From Botryosphaeria dothidea (lineage: Eukaryota; Ascomycota; Dothideomycetes; Botryosphaeriales; Botryosphaeriaceae), in assembly GCA_011503125.2 (NCBI GenBank), contig WWBZ02000016.1:3410001-3474000 (forward strand): 64,000 bases of DNA. Reading direction: 5' to 3'. Shown here piece after piece: positions 12,966-27,000 of the stretch (position 1 is the first letter of the stretch; each line of letters starts with the position of its first letter). The position numbers and the translations under genes are program-made. The notes beneath the pieces are model-generated. The model did no database searches. It was not told where the DNA came from and saw only the letters and a list, made by a program, of their open reading frames with translations.

Positions 12966-15900
12966 TATATTCTTTTCTTAGCCCTATAAAATATAACTAT
13001 ACTAAAAAATCGACTCTAAGCTACGGCGCCGGGAGAGGGCCCTAGGGACTCTCCTAGGCTTCGCGAGTCCTAAAATAGTACTTAAGATAACTATAGCCGC
13101 GAAGTAGTTAATATAGAGGATATAGGAAGAGGCGAATAGCCTCCCCTAGTAACTACCTCTACCTAGCCCTAATATACCCCTAAGAAACCGTAGAGTACCT
13201 AGTATAGCGTAGAATACGTTAAGAGAGCCTTAAAAATAGTAGATACCCTCCTCTAAGCCCTATAAACATCCGCTAGCCTCCCTTTAGTCCTCTCTAGCTA
13301 GGTAAAAAATTTTCTCGATATTACTAAGATAATCTTCTAGGATTATATTACTATCTACTAGGAGGTAGCTACTAAGAAGCTAGGCCTTAAGAATATTCTT
13401 AAAGAGGTCTAATAGGTCTAAAAGATAGTTAACCGTATCTAGGCTACCTCTATACCTATACCTAACACTCGCAGCTAGGTATAAATTATAGCCTAAGTAG
13501 CCCCGAAGCCTCCTACCCCCCCAGCTACTACTAAACTTACCCTCTACTTCCTAGAGATAGTAAATAGATAAGAAATAGCTAAGCTCTTAAATAAGGTAAT
13601 TATTAGAAAGATCTAGGCAGGAAAAAGCTAGGCGTGCAAGAAAGTACTTACTACTAAGAAGCTCCCTAGTAGAGACGTTAAGATCTTTATACCGGATAAA
13701 GTAACTAGAATAGCCCTTCTCTAGAACTAGGAATAGACTATAGGACTAGAAAAAGAAGTTAGGCCTAACTAGCAGCTATACTTAGTACTAGTATATAACG
13801 TCCCTCGAGAAGGAATCGATACTATAGACCTCTAAACTATCTAAACTATCTAGAAGTAGAACCTATCTCTATACCTAGGACTACGTATTAGTAAGCTAGC
13901 CTAGCTAAAGAGGAAGCTCCTAGAGGGGAAAACTTACTCGGCTATTATCCTTAGCACTATAAACCCCGAAACCGCTAACTAGATTATTAATAAGAGGCTT
14001 ATTATTAACTTTACTATCTATATAGCGTAGTACTATAACGTAGCCTTTATAGTAACCTAGTGTTTTAAGTACTAGGCCTACGGATATATTACTAACTATT
14101 ATAAAAAGAAGGAAAAGTGCGGATAGTATAGTAAGATATATAATACTAGGGACTACCCTAAGAAAAGTATATAGTGCGTAAACTACTCTTAAAAGTATAT
14201 AGCCTAGAGCAACTCCTGCCTAGTACGTAGAGCCTACTATACTAAGGCCGCCTAGGCCCGCCTAGTAGTACTAGAAAGGCACCGGGAAGGACCCCTAATA
14301 ACTAAAATATAGCTTTAAACTAACTAGTTAACCGTTGGACTAAGGAAGAGAATTAGGGAGGAGGAGCCGGTTAAGAGGGGACTAGGCAGGCCAAGAGACT
14401 TAAGCCGCTCCCCGCCTCCTAACTAAATAAGGTTTACCGGACTTAATAGCTTATAACACGCCTTAGAGGAGCTCGCGGGAACTCCCTCCTTATAGCCTAC
14501 ACTACTAGCCCCCTCGTAGCCGGACCTAGAGATAGAAGGAAGTTAATATTAAATATAGGCTCTCTCTCTATTATATAGTATAACGTCTATAAGAGTAAGG
14601 ATAGGGTAATACTCCCGCTCTTTAAGGAAGTAGACCTAAAGATCTACTATATCCTAGCTATCTAGAAACCTTAGAGGAACCCGAGGGTTAAGATAATAGT
14701 AAGACACCCTACCTACTATATAGTTTTTCCCTAGAAGGAAGTAGTAAGAACCTGCTTCTTTATAAGTAAGGCTATTAGCCCCGACTCCTAGCAAGCAATA
14801 GTCTATTTACTAGATCTTATTATACTATCCCTTATTACTAGGATATATATAATCTATATCTATAACTACTATAATCCCCCGCTAGCCTCTTATACTAGTA
14901 TAGCGCTAGAAACCCTATCTCTTCTACCGGAAGTTCTTAGAAAACTAGGGAAGCACATTCTCCTAGGGGATTTTAACCTCTACTATCCTATCTAGGGAGG
15001 TATAACCTTTCTAATATACTATATCCTAGCGGATAACCTAATTAAGATAGCTACCGTAGCTAATCTTAACCTAGCTTTTCTAAGAAGTACTATTACTAGA
15101 CGAGATAGTAGTAGCGAGAGTACTCTAGACTTTATCTTTATATTACGGTAGCTAAAGAAGAGAATTCTTAGCTATAGAGTTAGCTAGGAGCTTAAATTAT
15201 CTTCTAACTACCTACCTATCCTTACTATACTTAATTTTTCTCCTACTTCCGTAGAACTACGCCTTCTAAGGCTCTAGTAGAAGAAAATAGACTAGAAGAG
15301 AACTAATAATATACTCTAATTAAAGCTCGAATACTTTAAAGTAGCCCCTCTTAATACTAAAGTAGACCTAAATTACTTTACTATACTACTCTAGAAGGCT
15401 ATCTAAAGAATAATCTAGAAGACTATTCTAGTAGCGAGACCCTCGCTCTAGGCCTCTATATAATAAATAAAGAAGTATTCGGACCTAGTATACTAGGCTA
15501 GAGTAGCTAAAAGAAAGTAGACGGCTATAGGAAGGAAGAAGAACTAGGTAGTATACTAAACTATTACTAATAGTAAGAAGAGGTAGATTAGAAGAGATAG
15601 AATAAAAGTATAGCGTAGAATAGTAGCTAAGATTACTTCGGACCTATCTATACTCTAAAAGCTCTTAAAGTAGATAAGAATAAGGATACTAGAGCCTCTA
15701 GCTCTATCTTAGTTTCTATCTCTCTAAGAAGTAGATAAATAACTATATTATAATAACTAGTCTAAGATAGAAATCCTTACTAACTAGTTCTTTCTACCTT
15801 CTAGAACTACCGATCTCTTAGATCTAAATAGGTATATATATCTAGTACTAGTAGAGATTCCCTAAGACCTTACTAAAGAGTAGGTCCTCTATACTATTAA

Positions 15901-16348
15901 AAAGCTTCTTCTAAATAAGATACTAGGCCTAGATAAGATTACTAATAGATTTCTAAAGTAATACGCTAAGATACTAAGGGGACCCCTTACTAGGCTCTTC
16001 TAGAAATACCTCGCACTTAGATACTATCTTAGATAGTTTAAAAGCTCTATTACCGTAGTTCTTAGGAAACTATAGAGGGACGACTATACTAAAGCTAAGT
16101 TATTTAGGCCGATTACTTTATTTAATACGCTAGAGAAGCTACTTAAGAGGATTATAGTAGATAGAATCTTCTAGGCTACTAAAGTATACGGCCTACTCTC
16201 TAATATATAGATAGAAGCTAGAAGAAATAGATTCGTAGTAGTAGCTCTTAACCTACTTATAGAATAGATCTATACTATCTAGATATAAGATCTAGGGCTA
16301 GTAGCTTTAGTTCTTAGCCTAAATATCTCGGAAGTATATAACTACGTA
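12966..16348 (+). mobile_element. LINE copy F, 5' part joined to copy G
   Basis: Plus-strand LINE from the 5' end into the RT, stopping at exactly the position where copy C is cut (the ACTACGTA junction). The first ~1.9 kb keeps scattered CpA and TpG. From ~14957 to 16348 RIP is complete and the sequence is nearly identical to copy C 6315-7717. A 22-bp extension ahead of the normal 5' end (12966-12987) is the reverse complement of 3425-3446 beside copy A. No 3' continuation of F is present after G. Confidence 0.8.
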
Positions 16349-19300
16349 GGGTTAAGATAATAGTAAGACATTCTATCTACTATATAGTTTTTCTCTAAGA
16401 GGGAGTAGTAAGAACCTACTTCTTTATAAGCAAGGCTATTAGCCCCGACTCCTAGCAAGCAATAGTCTATTTACTAGATCTTATTATACTATCCCTTATT
16501 ACTAGGATATATATAATCTATATCTATAACTACTACAATCCCCCGCTAGCCTCTTATACTAGTATAGCGCTAGAAACCCTATCTCTTCTACCGGAAGTTC
16601 TTAGAAAACTAGGGAAGTATATTCTCCTAGGGGACTTTAACCTCTACTATTCTATCTAGGAAGGTATAACCTCCCTAATACACTATACCCTAGCGGATAA
16701 CCTAATTAAGATAGCTATTACAGCTAATCTTAACCTAGCTCTTCTAAGGGGTACTATTACTAGACGAGATAGTAGTAGCGAGAGTACTCTAGACCTTATC
16801 TTTATATTACGGTAGCTAGAGAAGAGAATTCTTAGCTATAGAGTTAGCTAGGAGCTCGAATTATCCTCTAACCACCTACCTATCCTTACTATACTTAATT
16901 TTTCTCCTACCTCCGTAGAACTACGCCCCCTAAGGCCCTAGTAGAAAAAAGTAGATTAGAAGAGAACTAATAATATGCTCTAATTAAAGCTCGAACACCT
17001 TAAAGTAACCCCTCTTAACACTAAAGCAGACCTAGATTACTTTACTATACTACTCTAGGAGGCTATCTAAAGGATAATTTAGGAGACCATCCTAGTAGCG
17101 AGACCCTCGCCCTAGGCCTCTATATAATAGATAAAGGAGTGTTCGGACCTAGTATACTAGGCTAGAGTAGCTAGAAGGAAGTAGACGGCTATAGGGAGGG
17201 AGGAGGACTAGGTAGTATACTAAACTATTGCTAATAGTAAGAAGAGGTAGATTAGAAGAGATAGAATAAAAGTATAGCGCAGAATAGTAGCTAAGATTAC
17301 TTCGGACCTATCTACACTCTAGAAGCTCTTAAAGTAGGCAAGAATAAGGGCACTAAAACCTCTAGTCCTACCTTAGTTCCCACCCCTCTAGGGAGTAGAT
17401 AAATAACTATATTACGATAACCAGTCCAAGGCAGAAATCCTTACTAACTAGTTCTTCCCACCTCCTAGAGCCACCGACCTCTTAGATCTAGATAGATATA
17501 TATACCTAGTACTAGTAGAGATTCCCTAAGACCTTACTAAAGAGCAGGTCCTCTATACTATTAAGAAGCTTCCCCTAGATAAGGCACTAGGCCTAGATAA
17601 GATTACTAATAGGTTCCTAAAGCAATACGCTAAGACACTAAGGGGACCCCTTACTAGACTCTTCTAGGGATGCCTCGTACTTAGATACTACCCTAGATAG
17701 TTTAAAAGCTCTATTACCGTAGTCCTTAGGAAACCATAGAGGGACGACTATACTAAAGCCAAGTTATTTAGGCCGATTACTTTACTTAATACGCTAGGGA
17801 AGCTACTTAAGAGGATTATAGTAGATAGAATCTCCTAGACTACTAAAGTATACGGCCTACTCCCTAATATATAGATAGGAGCTAGGAGAAATAGATCCGT
17901 AGTAGCAGCTCTTAATCTACTTATAGAATAGATCTATACTATCTAGGTATAAGACCTAGGGCTAGTAGCTTTAGTCCTTAGCCTAGATATCTCGGGAGTA
18001 TATAACTACGTATCTTATAGAAGGCTTCTCTATAATATAAGGATAGTAAAACTCCTAGAATAGGTAGAAAGATTTACCCGATTCTTTCTATAGGACCGTA
18101 CTACTTAGCTATCCTTCGAAGACTTTACTAGTCTACTAATCTAGACCTTAACCGGGATTCCCTAGGGATTCTTACTATCGCCGATACTCTACCTATTCTT
18201 TATATCTAACCTACTTATATAGCTACGTAGGGGCAATACCTTCCCCCTTAGATTCGTCGATAATACTAATATTCTAACCTTTAGTAGATCTATAGAATAG
18301 AACTGTAGGATACTAGAGGGAGCACATCAAATTTACGAGTACTAGGCAGCTACCTACGGGTTAGCTTTCTCGCCCGATAAGTATCACCTTATTTATTTTA
18401 TAAGAAAACTAAGGAGATTTAATATAGCAGCAGGGATCCGTATCCCTAGATTTACTAGATGCCTAGAGCCTATAATTAAGATTCTAGGAGTCTACGTAGA
18501 CAACAAGCTTAGATAGGGACCCTATATTAGGGAAACAGGAGCTAAGGCAATTAAACAGTACATATCTCTCTCTAGACTCGCGGCGTCTACCTAGGGAGCC
18601 TTATTTACTAAAGCCCGTTATATCTATACGGCCGTGGTAAGGCTAGTCCTTACCTACGGCTATAGGGTATAGTATACCCTAGAGGGAATCCTAGAGTGGA
18701 GAAAAACAACCATCCAGCCACTAAAGAAGATCTAAAACCAGTACCTACGCACCATCTTAGGGGCGTATAAGTTAACTAGCATATAAACCTTAGAGCATAA
18801 GATAGGGATTCCCCCACTCTTACTATACCTAGACGAACTAGCACTAGCCTAGGCTATTAGAGCTAGGGATAGCCTAGTCGCGACAGTAGTAGAGGAAACT
18901 TACCAGAGTATTAAATAGATAGCTCGGGCTACTCTAAGTACTAGAGGCGCCACTAGCCCTACTAGAAGAACCCTGCTTAGAAAAAAGGTAAACTTACTTC
19001 TCAACTACTGCCCCTCTACCTACTAGAGTCTCCCGGAGCGAACGAAGCTACGTATAGTATATAGGAATAAGTAGAAGGAGAGATGGACAAAGTCTACTAG
19101 CTAGGGAAGACAAGACAAGCTAGTAGCCCAAAGCATATAGTGGAACCTAAAAATTAGATAAATCTACAGCGAACTATCCAAGCTATAGAGTACACTCGCC
19201 ACCCTACTACGTATAGAGCATATTAGACTAGAGGACTTCCTCTTAAGGCGCAAGGTGCTAGGGTACCCTAGTCCTACCTATCTATGCGGCTAGTATAGAT

Positions 19301-19790
19301 AAACCCTAAAGCATATCCTCCTCTTCTACCCCCACTTCCAATAGGGCAGGGCATAGATGCTCTAAAGGGCAGGAACTACGGACTACTACTCCCTCCTCTT
19401 AACAAAGAAGGGGATTAAAGTAGTAATAGACTAGTTCTTACGCCTAGGGTTACTTAAGCAATTTAGCCTAGTAAGGGAACTAATATAGGAAGATAACTAG
19501 GAAGAGGAACTAGGAGGACAACTAGGACCACCAGGACTACTAGGACCCGGACAACTACGAGGATAAGGACTAAAGAGATAGGTCTAGCAGGTAAATATAG
19601 GGCTGCTATAGCAGCCGCTACTAGTAAGAAGGAAAAATAAGAACTAGTATAGGATAGTATGCCCAGAGAGAGAGGAGGGGTTTTTGCCAGGCGAAAAGGT
19701 TTTCCTTCTCGTGTAAAATAACTATAGATAGCTAGCCCCGCATGGACCCGTAAGGGAACTATATCGGGAAGAAATGAATTTATCTATCTA
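16349..19790 (+). mobile_element. LINE copy G, endonuclease-to-tail segment
   Basis: Begins at the same internal point as copy D and runs to a complete 3' end and TCTATCTA tail at 19780-19790. It then joins TATTAAATCT and the remainder of copy B. Its first ~270 bp are nearly identical to D; the rest is only lightly RIPed, with many CpA around 18690-18730 and 19110-19200. The arrangement F-G repeats C-D but lacks the C remainder, so it looks like a partial tandem duplication or conversion product, not a fresh insertion. Confidence 0.8.
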
Positions 19791-22700
19791 TATTAAATCT
19801 TCTTAGTTTCCTTATAAAATAAATAAGGTAATACTTATCGGACGAGAAAGCTAATCCGTAGATAGCTACCTAGTACTCGTAAATTTAATATACTCCCTCT
19901 AGTATTCTATAGTTCTATTCTATAGATCTACTAAAGGTTAGAATATTAGTATTATCGACGAATCTAAGGAAGAAGATATTATTCCTACGTAGCTATATAA
20001 GTAGGTTAGAAGTAAAGAATAGGTAGAGTATCGGCGATAGTAAGAATCTCTAGAAAATCCCGGTTAAGATCTAGATTAGTAGACTAGTAAAGTCTCTAAA
20101 GGATAGCTAAGTAGTACGGTCCTATAGAAAGAATCGAGTAAATCTTTCTACCTATTCTAGGAGTTTTACTATTCTTATATTATAGAGAAGCCTTCTATAA
20201 GATACGTAGTTATATACTTCTAAAATATCTAGGCTAAGAACTAAGACTACTAGCCCTAGGTCTTATATCTAGATAGTATAGATCTATTCTATAAGTAGGT
20301 CGAGAGCTACTACTACTAACCTATTTCTTCTAGCTTCTATCTATATATTAGAGAGTAAACCGTATACTTTAGTAGCCTAGGAGATTCTATCTACTATAAT
20401 CCTCTTAAGTAGCTTTTCTAGCGTATTAAGTAAAGTAATCGGCCTAAATAACTTAGCTTTAGTATAGTCGTCCCTCTATAGTTTCCTAAGGACTACGGTA
20501 ATAGAGCTTTTAAACTACTTAAAGTAGTATCTAAGTACGAGATATCTTTAGAAGAGTCTAGTAAGAAGTCTCCTTAGTATCTTAGCGTATTACTTTAAGA
20601 ATCTATTAGTAATTTTATCTAGGCTTAGTATCTTATCTAGAAGAAGCTTCTTAATAGTATAAAGAACCTACTCTTTAGTAAGATCTTAGGAAATCTCTAC
20701 TAGTACTAAGTATATATATCTATTTAGATCTAAGAGATTAGTAGCTCTAGGAGGTAGAAAAAACTAATTAGTAAAGATTTCTACCTTAGACTAGTTATTA
20801 TAATATAGTTATTTATCTACTTCTTAGAGAGATAGGAACTAAGATAGAGCTAGAGGTTCTAATACCCTTATTCTTATCTACTTTAAGAGCTTTTAGAGTA
20901 TAAATAGATCCGAAGTAATCTTAGCTACTATTCTACGCTATACTTTTATTCTATCTCTTCTAATTTACCTCTTCTTACTATTAGTAATAGTTTAGTATAC
21001 TATCTAGTCCTCCTCCCTCCCTATAGCCGTCTACTTTCTTCTAGCTACTCTAGCCTAGTATACTAGATCCGAATACTTCTTTATTTATTATATAGAGGCC
21101 TAGGGCGAGGATCTCGCTACTAGAATAGTCTCTTAGATTATTCTTTAGATAGCCTCTTAGAGTAGTATAGTAAAGTAATCTAAGTCTACTTTAGTATTAA
21201 GAGGAGCTACTTTAAGGTGTTCGAGCTTTAATTAGAGTATATTATTAGTTCTCTTCTAGTCTACTTTCTTCTACTAAGGCCTTAGAAAGCGTAGTTCTAC
21301 GGAGGTAGAAGAAAAATTAAGTATAGTAAGAATAGGTAGGTAGTTAGAGGATGATTCGAGCTTCTAGCTAACTCTATAGCTAAGAATTCTCTCCTCTAGC
21401 TACCGTAATATAAAGATAAGATCTAGAGTACTCTCGCTACTACTATCTCGTCTAGTAATAGTACTTCTTAGAAGGGCTAGATTAAGATTAGCTACGGTAG
21501 CTATCTTAATTAGGTTATCCGCTAGAATATAGTATATTAGGAAGGTTATACCTTTCTAGATAGGATAGTAGAGGTTAAAGTCCCCTAGGAGAATATACTC
21601 CCCTAGTTTTCTAAGAACTTCCGGTAGAAGAGATAGAGTTTCTAGCGCTATACTAGTATAAGAGGCTAGCGGGGAATTATAGTAGTTATAGATATAGATT
21701 ATATATATCCTAGTAATAAGAGATAGTATAATAAGATCTAGTAAATAGACTATTACTTACTAGAAGTCGGGGCTAATAGCCTTACTTATAAAGAAGTAGG
21801 TTCTTACTACTTTCTTTTAGAGAAAAACTATATAATAGGTAGAATATCTTACTATTATCTTAACCCTCGGGTTCCTCTAAGGTTTCTAGATAGCTAGGAT
21901 ATAGTAGATCTTTAGGTCTACTTCCTTAAAGAGCGGAAGTATTACTCTATCCTTACTCTTATAGACGTTATACTATATAATAGAGAGAGAGCCTATATCT
22001 AATATTAACTTCCTTCTATCTCTAGGTCCGGCTACGAGGGGGCTAGTAGTATAGGCTATAAGAAGGGAGTTCCCGCGGGCTTCTCTAAGGCGTGTTATAA
22101 GCTATTAAGTCCGGTAAACCTTATTTAGTTAGAAGGCGGGAGGCGGCTTAAGTCTCTTAGCCTACCTAGTCTCCTTTTAACCGGCTCCTTCTTCCTAATT
22201 CTCTTTCTTAGTCTAACGGTTAACTAGTTAGTTTAAGGCTATATTTTAGTTATTAGAGGTTCTTCCCGATACCTTTCTAATACTACTAGGCGGGCCTAGG
22301 CGGTCTTAGTATAGTAGGCTCTACGTGCTAGATAGAAGTTACTCTAGGCTATATATCTTTAAGAGTAGTTTACGTACTATATACTTTTCTTAGGGTAGTT
22401 TCTAGTATTATATACCTTACTATACTATCCGTACTTTTCCTCCTTTTTATAATAGTTAGTAATATATTCGTAGGCCTAGTACTTAAAATACTAGGTTACT
22501 ATAAAGACTACGTTATAGTACTACGCTATATAGATAGTAAAGTTAATAATAAGCCTCTTATTAATAATCTAGTTAGCGGTTTCGGGGTTTATAGTACTAA
22601 GGATAATAGCTAAGTAAGTTTTCTCCTCTAGGAGCTTCCTCTTTAGCTAGGCTAGCTTACTAATACGTAGTTCTAAATATAGAGATAGGTTCTACTTCTA

Positions 22701-23562
22701 AATAGTTTAGATAGCTTAGGAGTCTATAGTATCGATTTCTTCTCGAGGGACGTTATATACTAGTACTAAGTATAGCTACTAGTTAGACCTAACTTCTTTT
22801 CCTAGTTCTATAGTCTATTTCTAATCCTAGAGAAGGGCTATTCTAGTTACTTTATCCGGTATAAAGATTCTAACGTCTCTACTAGGGAGCTTCTTAGTAG
22901 TAAGTACTTTCTTACACGCCTAGCTTTTTCCTACCTAGATCTTTCTAATAATTACCTTATTTAAAAGCTTAGCTATTTCTTATCTATTTACTATCTCTAG
23001 AAAGTAGAGAATAAGTTTAGTAGTAGCTAGGGGGGTAGGAGGCTTCGAGGCTACTTAGACTATAATTTATACCTAGCTACGAGTATTAGATATAGATATA
23101 GAGGTAGCCTAGATACGGTTAACTATCTTTTAGATCTATTAAACCTCTTTAAAGATATTCTTAAGGCCTAGCTTCTTAGTAGCTACCTCTTAGTAGATAG
23201 TAATATAATTCTAGAAGATTATCTTAGTAATATCGAGAAAATTTTTTATCTAGCTAGAGAGGACTAAAGGGAGGCTAGCGGATATTTATAGGGCTTAGAG
23301 GAGGGTATCTACTATTTTTAAGGCTCTCTTAACGTATTCTACGCTATACTAGGTACTCTACGGTTTCTTAGAGATATATTAGGACTAGGTAGAGGTAGTT
23401 ACTAGGGGAGGCTATTCGCCTCTTTCTATATCCTCTATATTAACTACTTCGCGGCTATAGTTATCTTAAGTACTATTTTAAAACTCGCGAAGTCTAGAAG
23501 AGTTCTTAGAGCCCTCTTCCGGCGCCGTAGCTTAGAGTCGATTTTTTAGTATAGTTATATTT
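19791..23562 (-). mobile_element. LINE copy B, 5' part (resumes after inserted block)
   Basis: Continues copy B from the TATTAAATCT target: RT, endonuclease, ORF1 and 5' UTR on the minus strand, ending at the normal 5' end at ~23562. With the 3430-4344 part the copy totals ~4.68 kb, matching a full element minus the ~470 bp expected left of copy A. RIP is near saturation. The 5' end abuts TTTAGTCTAATATA (23565-23578), internal LINE sequence of fragment H, so B was itself inserted in an older LINE. Confidence 0.85.
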
Positions 23563-23564
23563 TC

Positions 23565-23704
23565 TTTAGTCTAATATACTCTATATATAGTAGAGTAGCG
23601 AGTATACTCTATAGCTTAGATAGTTCGCTATAGATTTATCTAATTTTTAGGTTCTACTATATACTTTAGGCTACTAGCTTATCTTATCTTTCCTAGCTAG
23701 TAGT
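23565..23704 (-). mobile_element. LINE fragment H (5'-truncated copy holding copy B)
   Basis: About 140 bp matching W 57266-57403 (ORF2 C-terminal coding, minus strand). It begins with the target TTTAGTCTAATATA used by B and ends at ~23704, where similarity to LINE stops and unidentified DNA begins. It is therefore the 5' truncation point of an older copy whose 3' end lies left of copy B, outside the window. Confidence 0.7.
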
Positions 23705-23903
23705 AGAAAATTATATAATTATATCTATATATAAAGTTATAGTAGGATTCGATATATCTATAACCTCTAGTCTCCTAAAGATCTATCTAGGCCTCTACCC
23801 TAGTTTTTAGCCGCTTCTTATTACGGCCTCTATAATTAGAGCCGGGCTAAACCTCTTCTATCTAAGTAATCTCTATTTACTTCTTAAGTATATATCGCCG
23901 GCG
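23705..23903. other. Unidentified RIPed target DNA, left part
   Basis: About 200 bp with no similarity to the LINE, SINE or gypsy element here. No ORF is visible. CpA and TpG are absent, so it has been through RIP. It ends with the 15-bp TSD TATATATCGCCGGCG (23889-23903) of SINE-1, which recurs at 29678-29692, so this stretch is continuous with 29693-30980. Confidence 0.6.
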
Positions 23904-24030
23904 GCGGGGTAGTATACTAGTAGGGTATACTTCTACGGTAACCTAGCCTTTTTAGAGTAGTATAAGTTCTAAGTTTAAATCTTAGACCGCTTATCTACTC
24001 GTAGTATATACGTTCTACGTTAAAAGTATA
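23904..24030 (+). mobile_element. SINE-1 head (tRNA-like 5' part), split by LINE J
   Basis: Matches the first ~125 bp of SINE-3: start GCGGGGT, A-box-like stretch, B-box region in RIPed form (AAGTTTAAATCT, the CG replaced), then the start of the internal repeat. It is cut by LINE J at TACGTTAAAAGTATA (24016-24030), which recurs at 29178-29192 where SINE-1 resumes. Confidence 0.75.
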
Positions 24031-27000
24031 GATAGATAGATAAATTTATTTCTTCCCGATATAGCTCCCTTACGGGTCTATACGGGGCTAGCTATCTATA
24101 GTTATTTTACACGAGGGGGAAAACCCTTTCGCCTGGCAAAAACCCCTCCTCTCTCTCTGGGCATGCTATCCTATACTAGTTCTTATTTTTTCTTTTTACT
24201 AGTAGCGGCTGCTGTGGCAGCTCTATATTTACCTACTAGACCTATTCCTTTAGTTCTTATCCTCGTAGTTATCCGGGTCCTAGTAGTCCTAGTAGTCCTT
24301 CTAGTTCCTCTTCCTAGTTATCTTTCTAGATTAGTTCTCTTACTAGGCTAAATTACTTAAGTAGCCCTAGGCGTAAGAACTAGTCTATTACTACTTTAAT
24401 CTCCTTCTTCGTTAAGAGGAGGGAATCGTAGTCCGTAGTCCCTATCCTTTAGAGTATCTATACCCTATTCTATTAGAAGTAGGGGTAGAAGAGGAGGATA
24501 TGCTTTAGGGTTTATCTATACTAGCCGTATAGGTAGGCAGGGCTAGAGTACCCTAGCACCTTACGTCTAGAGAGGAAGTTCTCTAGTCTAATATACTCTA
24601 TACGTAGTAGGGTAGCGAGTATGCTCTATAGCTTAGATAGTTTACTATAGATTTATCTAACTTTCGGGTTCTACTATATACTTTAGGCTACTAGCTTATC
24701 TTACCTTCCTTCGCTAGTAAACTTTATCTATCTCTTCTTCTACTTATTCCTATATACTATACGTAGTCTCGTTCGCTCCGGGAGACTCTAGTAGGTGGGG
24801 GGGGGTAGTAGTTAAGGAGGGTTGTTGCCCTTTCTCTAAGCAGAGCTCTTCTAGCTGGGCCGGCTATACCTCTAGCGCCTAGTATAGCCCGGGCTATCTC
24901 TTTAATGCTCTAGCAAGTATCCTCTACTACTATTACTACTAGACTATCCCTAGATCTAATAGTCTAGGCTAGCGCTAGTTCGTCTAGATAGAGTAAGAGT
25001 AGAGAAATCCCCGTCTCGTGCTCTAAAGTTTATATGCTAGTTAACTTATATGCCCCTAAGATAGTGCGTAGGCACTAGTTTTAGATCTTCTATAGTGGCT
25101 AGGTGGCTATCTTTCTCTACCCTAGGGTTCCCTCTAGGATATGCTATATCTTATAGCTATAGGTTATAACTAGTCTTACTATAGCTATATAGATATAGCG
25201 GGCTTTAGTAAATAAAGCTCCCTAGGTGGATACTGCGAGTCTAGAGAGAGATATATACTATTTTATTACCTTGGCTCCTATTTCCCTAATATAGGGTCCC
25301 TATCTAAGCTTATTGTCTACGTAGACTCCTAGAATCTTAATTATAGGCTCTAGGCATCTAGCAAATCTAGGGATACGGATCTCTACTACCATATTAAATC
25401 TCCTTAGTTTTCTTATAAAATAGATAAGGTAATACTTATCGGGCGAGAAAGCTAACCCGTAGGTAGCTACCCAGCGCTCGTAAATTTAATATACGCCCTC
25501 TAGTGCCCTATAGTTTTATTCTATAGATCTACTAAAGGTTAGAATATTAGTATTATCGACGAATCTAAGGAGGAAGGTATTACCCCTGCGTAGCTACGTA
25601 AGTAGATTAGAGGTAAAGAATAGGTAGAGGATCGGAGATAGCGAGGATCCCTAGGGAATCCCGGTTAAGGTCTAGATTGGTGGGCTAGTAAAGTCTCCGA
25701 AGGATAGCTAAGTGGTACGGTCCTGCAGAAAGGATTAAGTGAATCTTTCTATCCATCCCGGGAGCCTTACCATCCTTATATTATAGAGGAGCCTCCTATA
25801 AGATATATGGTCGTATGCTCCTAAGATGTCTAGACTAAGGACTGAAGCCACTAGTCCAGGATCTTGTACCTAGATAGTATAAATCTGTTCTATAAGCAGG
25901 TCGAGAGCTGCTACTGCGGACCTGTTTCTCCTAGCTCCCATCTATGTATTAGGGAGTAGGCCGTACGCTTTAGTAGCCTAGGAGATTCTATCTGCTATAA
26001 TCCTCTTAAGTAGCTTCCCTAGCGTGTTAAGTAGGGCAATCGGCCTAAATAATTTGGCTTTAGTGTAGTTATCCCTCTGTGGTTTCCTTAGGACTACGGT
26101 AATTAAGCTTTTGAACTACCTAGGATGGTATGTAAGTGCGAGGCATCCCTGGAAGAGCCTGGTGAGTGGTCCGCTTAGTGTCTGAGCGCACTGCTTTAGG
26201 AACCTATTAATGATCTTATCTGGGCCTGGTGCCTTATCTGGGGGGAGCTTCTTAATGGTATGGAGGACCTGCTCTTTAGTAAGGTCTTGAGGGATCTCTA
26301 CTGGCTCTGGGTATGTATACCCATCTAGATCTGAGAGGTCGGTGGCCCTGGGAGGGGGGAAGAACTGGTTGGTAAGGATTTCTGCCTTGGCCGGATTATC
26401 GTAGCGCAGTTATCCATCTGCTCCCTGGAGGGGTGGGAACTGAGGTGGGGCTGGAGGCTCTAGTGCCCTTGTTCTTGCCTACTTTAAGAGCTTCCAGAGT
26501 GCAGATGGGTCTAAGGTAATCTTAGCTACTGTTCTGCGCTATGCTTTTGTTCTATCCCTTCTAATCTGCCTCTTCTTACTATTAGCAATAGTTTGGTATG
26601 CCACCTAGTCCTCCTCCCTCCCTTTAGCCGTCTATTTCCTTCTAGCTGCTCTCGCCTGGAGCACTAGGTCCGAATACTCCTTTGTCTATTATATAGAGGC
26701 CCAGGGCGAGGGTCTCGCTACTGGGATGGTTTCCTAGATTGTCCTTTGGATAACCTCCTAGAGTAGTTCCGTAAAGTAGTTTAGGTCTGCTTTAGTATTA
26801 AGAGGGGCTGCTTTAAGGTGTTCGAGCTTTATTTAGAGCACCTAATTAGTTCTATTCTAGTCTGCTTTTTTCTACTAGGGCCTTAGAGGGCGTAGTTCTA
26901 TAGGAGTAGGGGAGATATTAAGCGTAGTAAGGATAGGTAGATAGTCGGAGGAGGATTCGAGCTCCTAGCTAACTCCGTAGCTAAGGATCCTCTCCTCTAG

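Noticed and set aside
24163..24351. Small Leu/Val-rich frames at 24163, 53537 and 56840
   Set aside because: Antisense of the LINE ORF2 C-terminal end at the same place in three copies. They reflect the acidic repeat coding on the sense strand.
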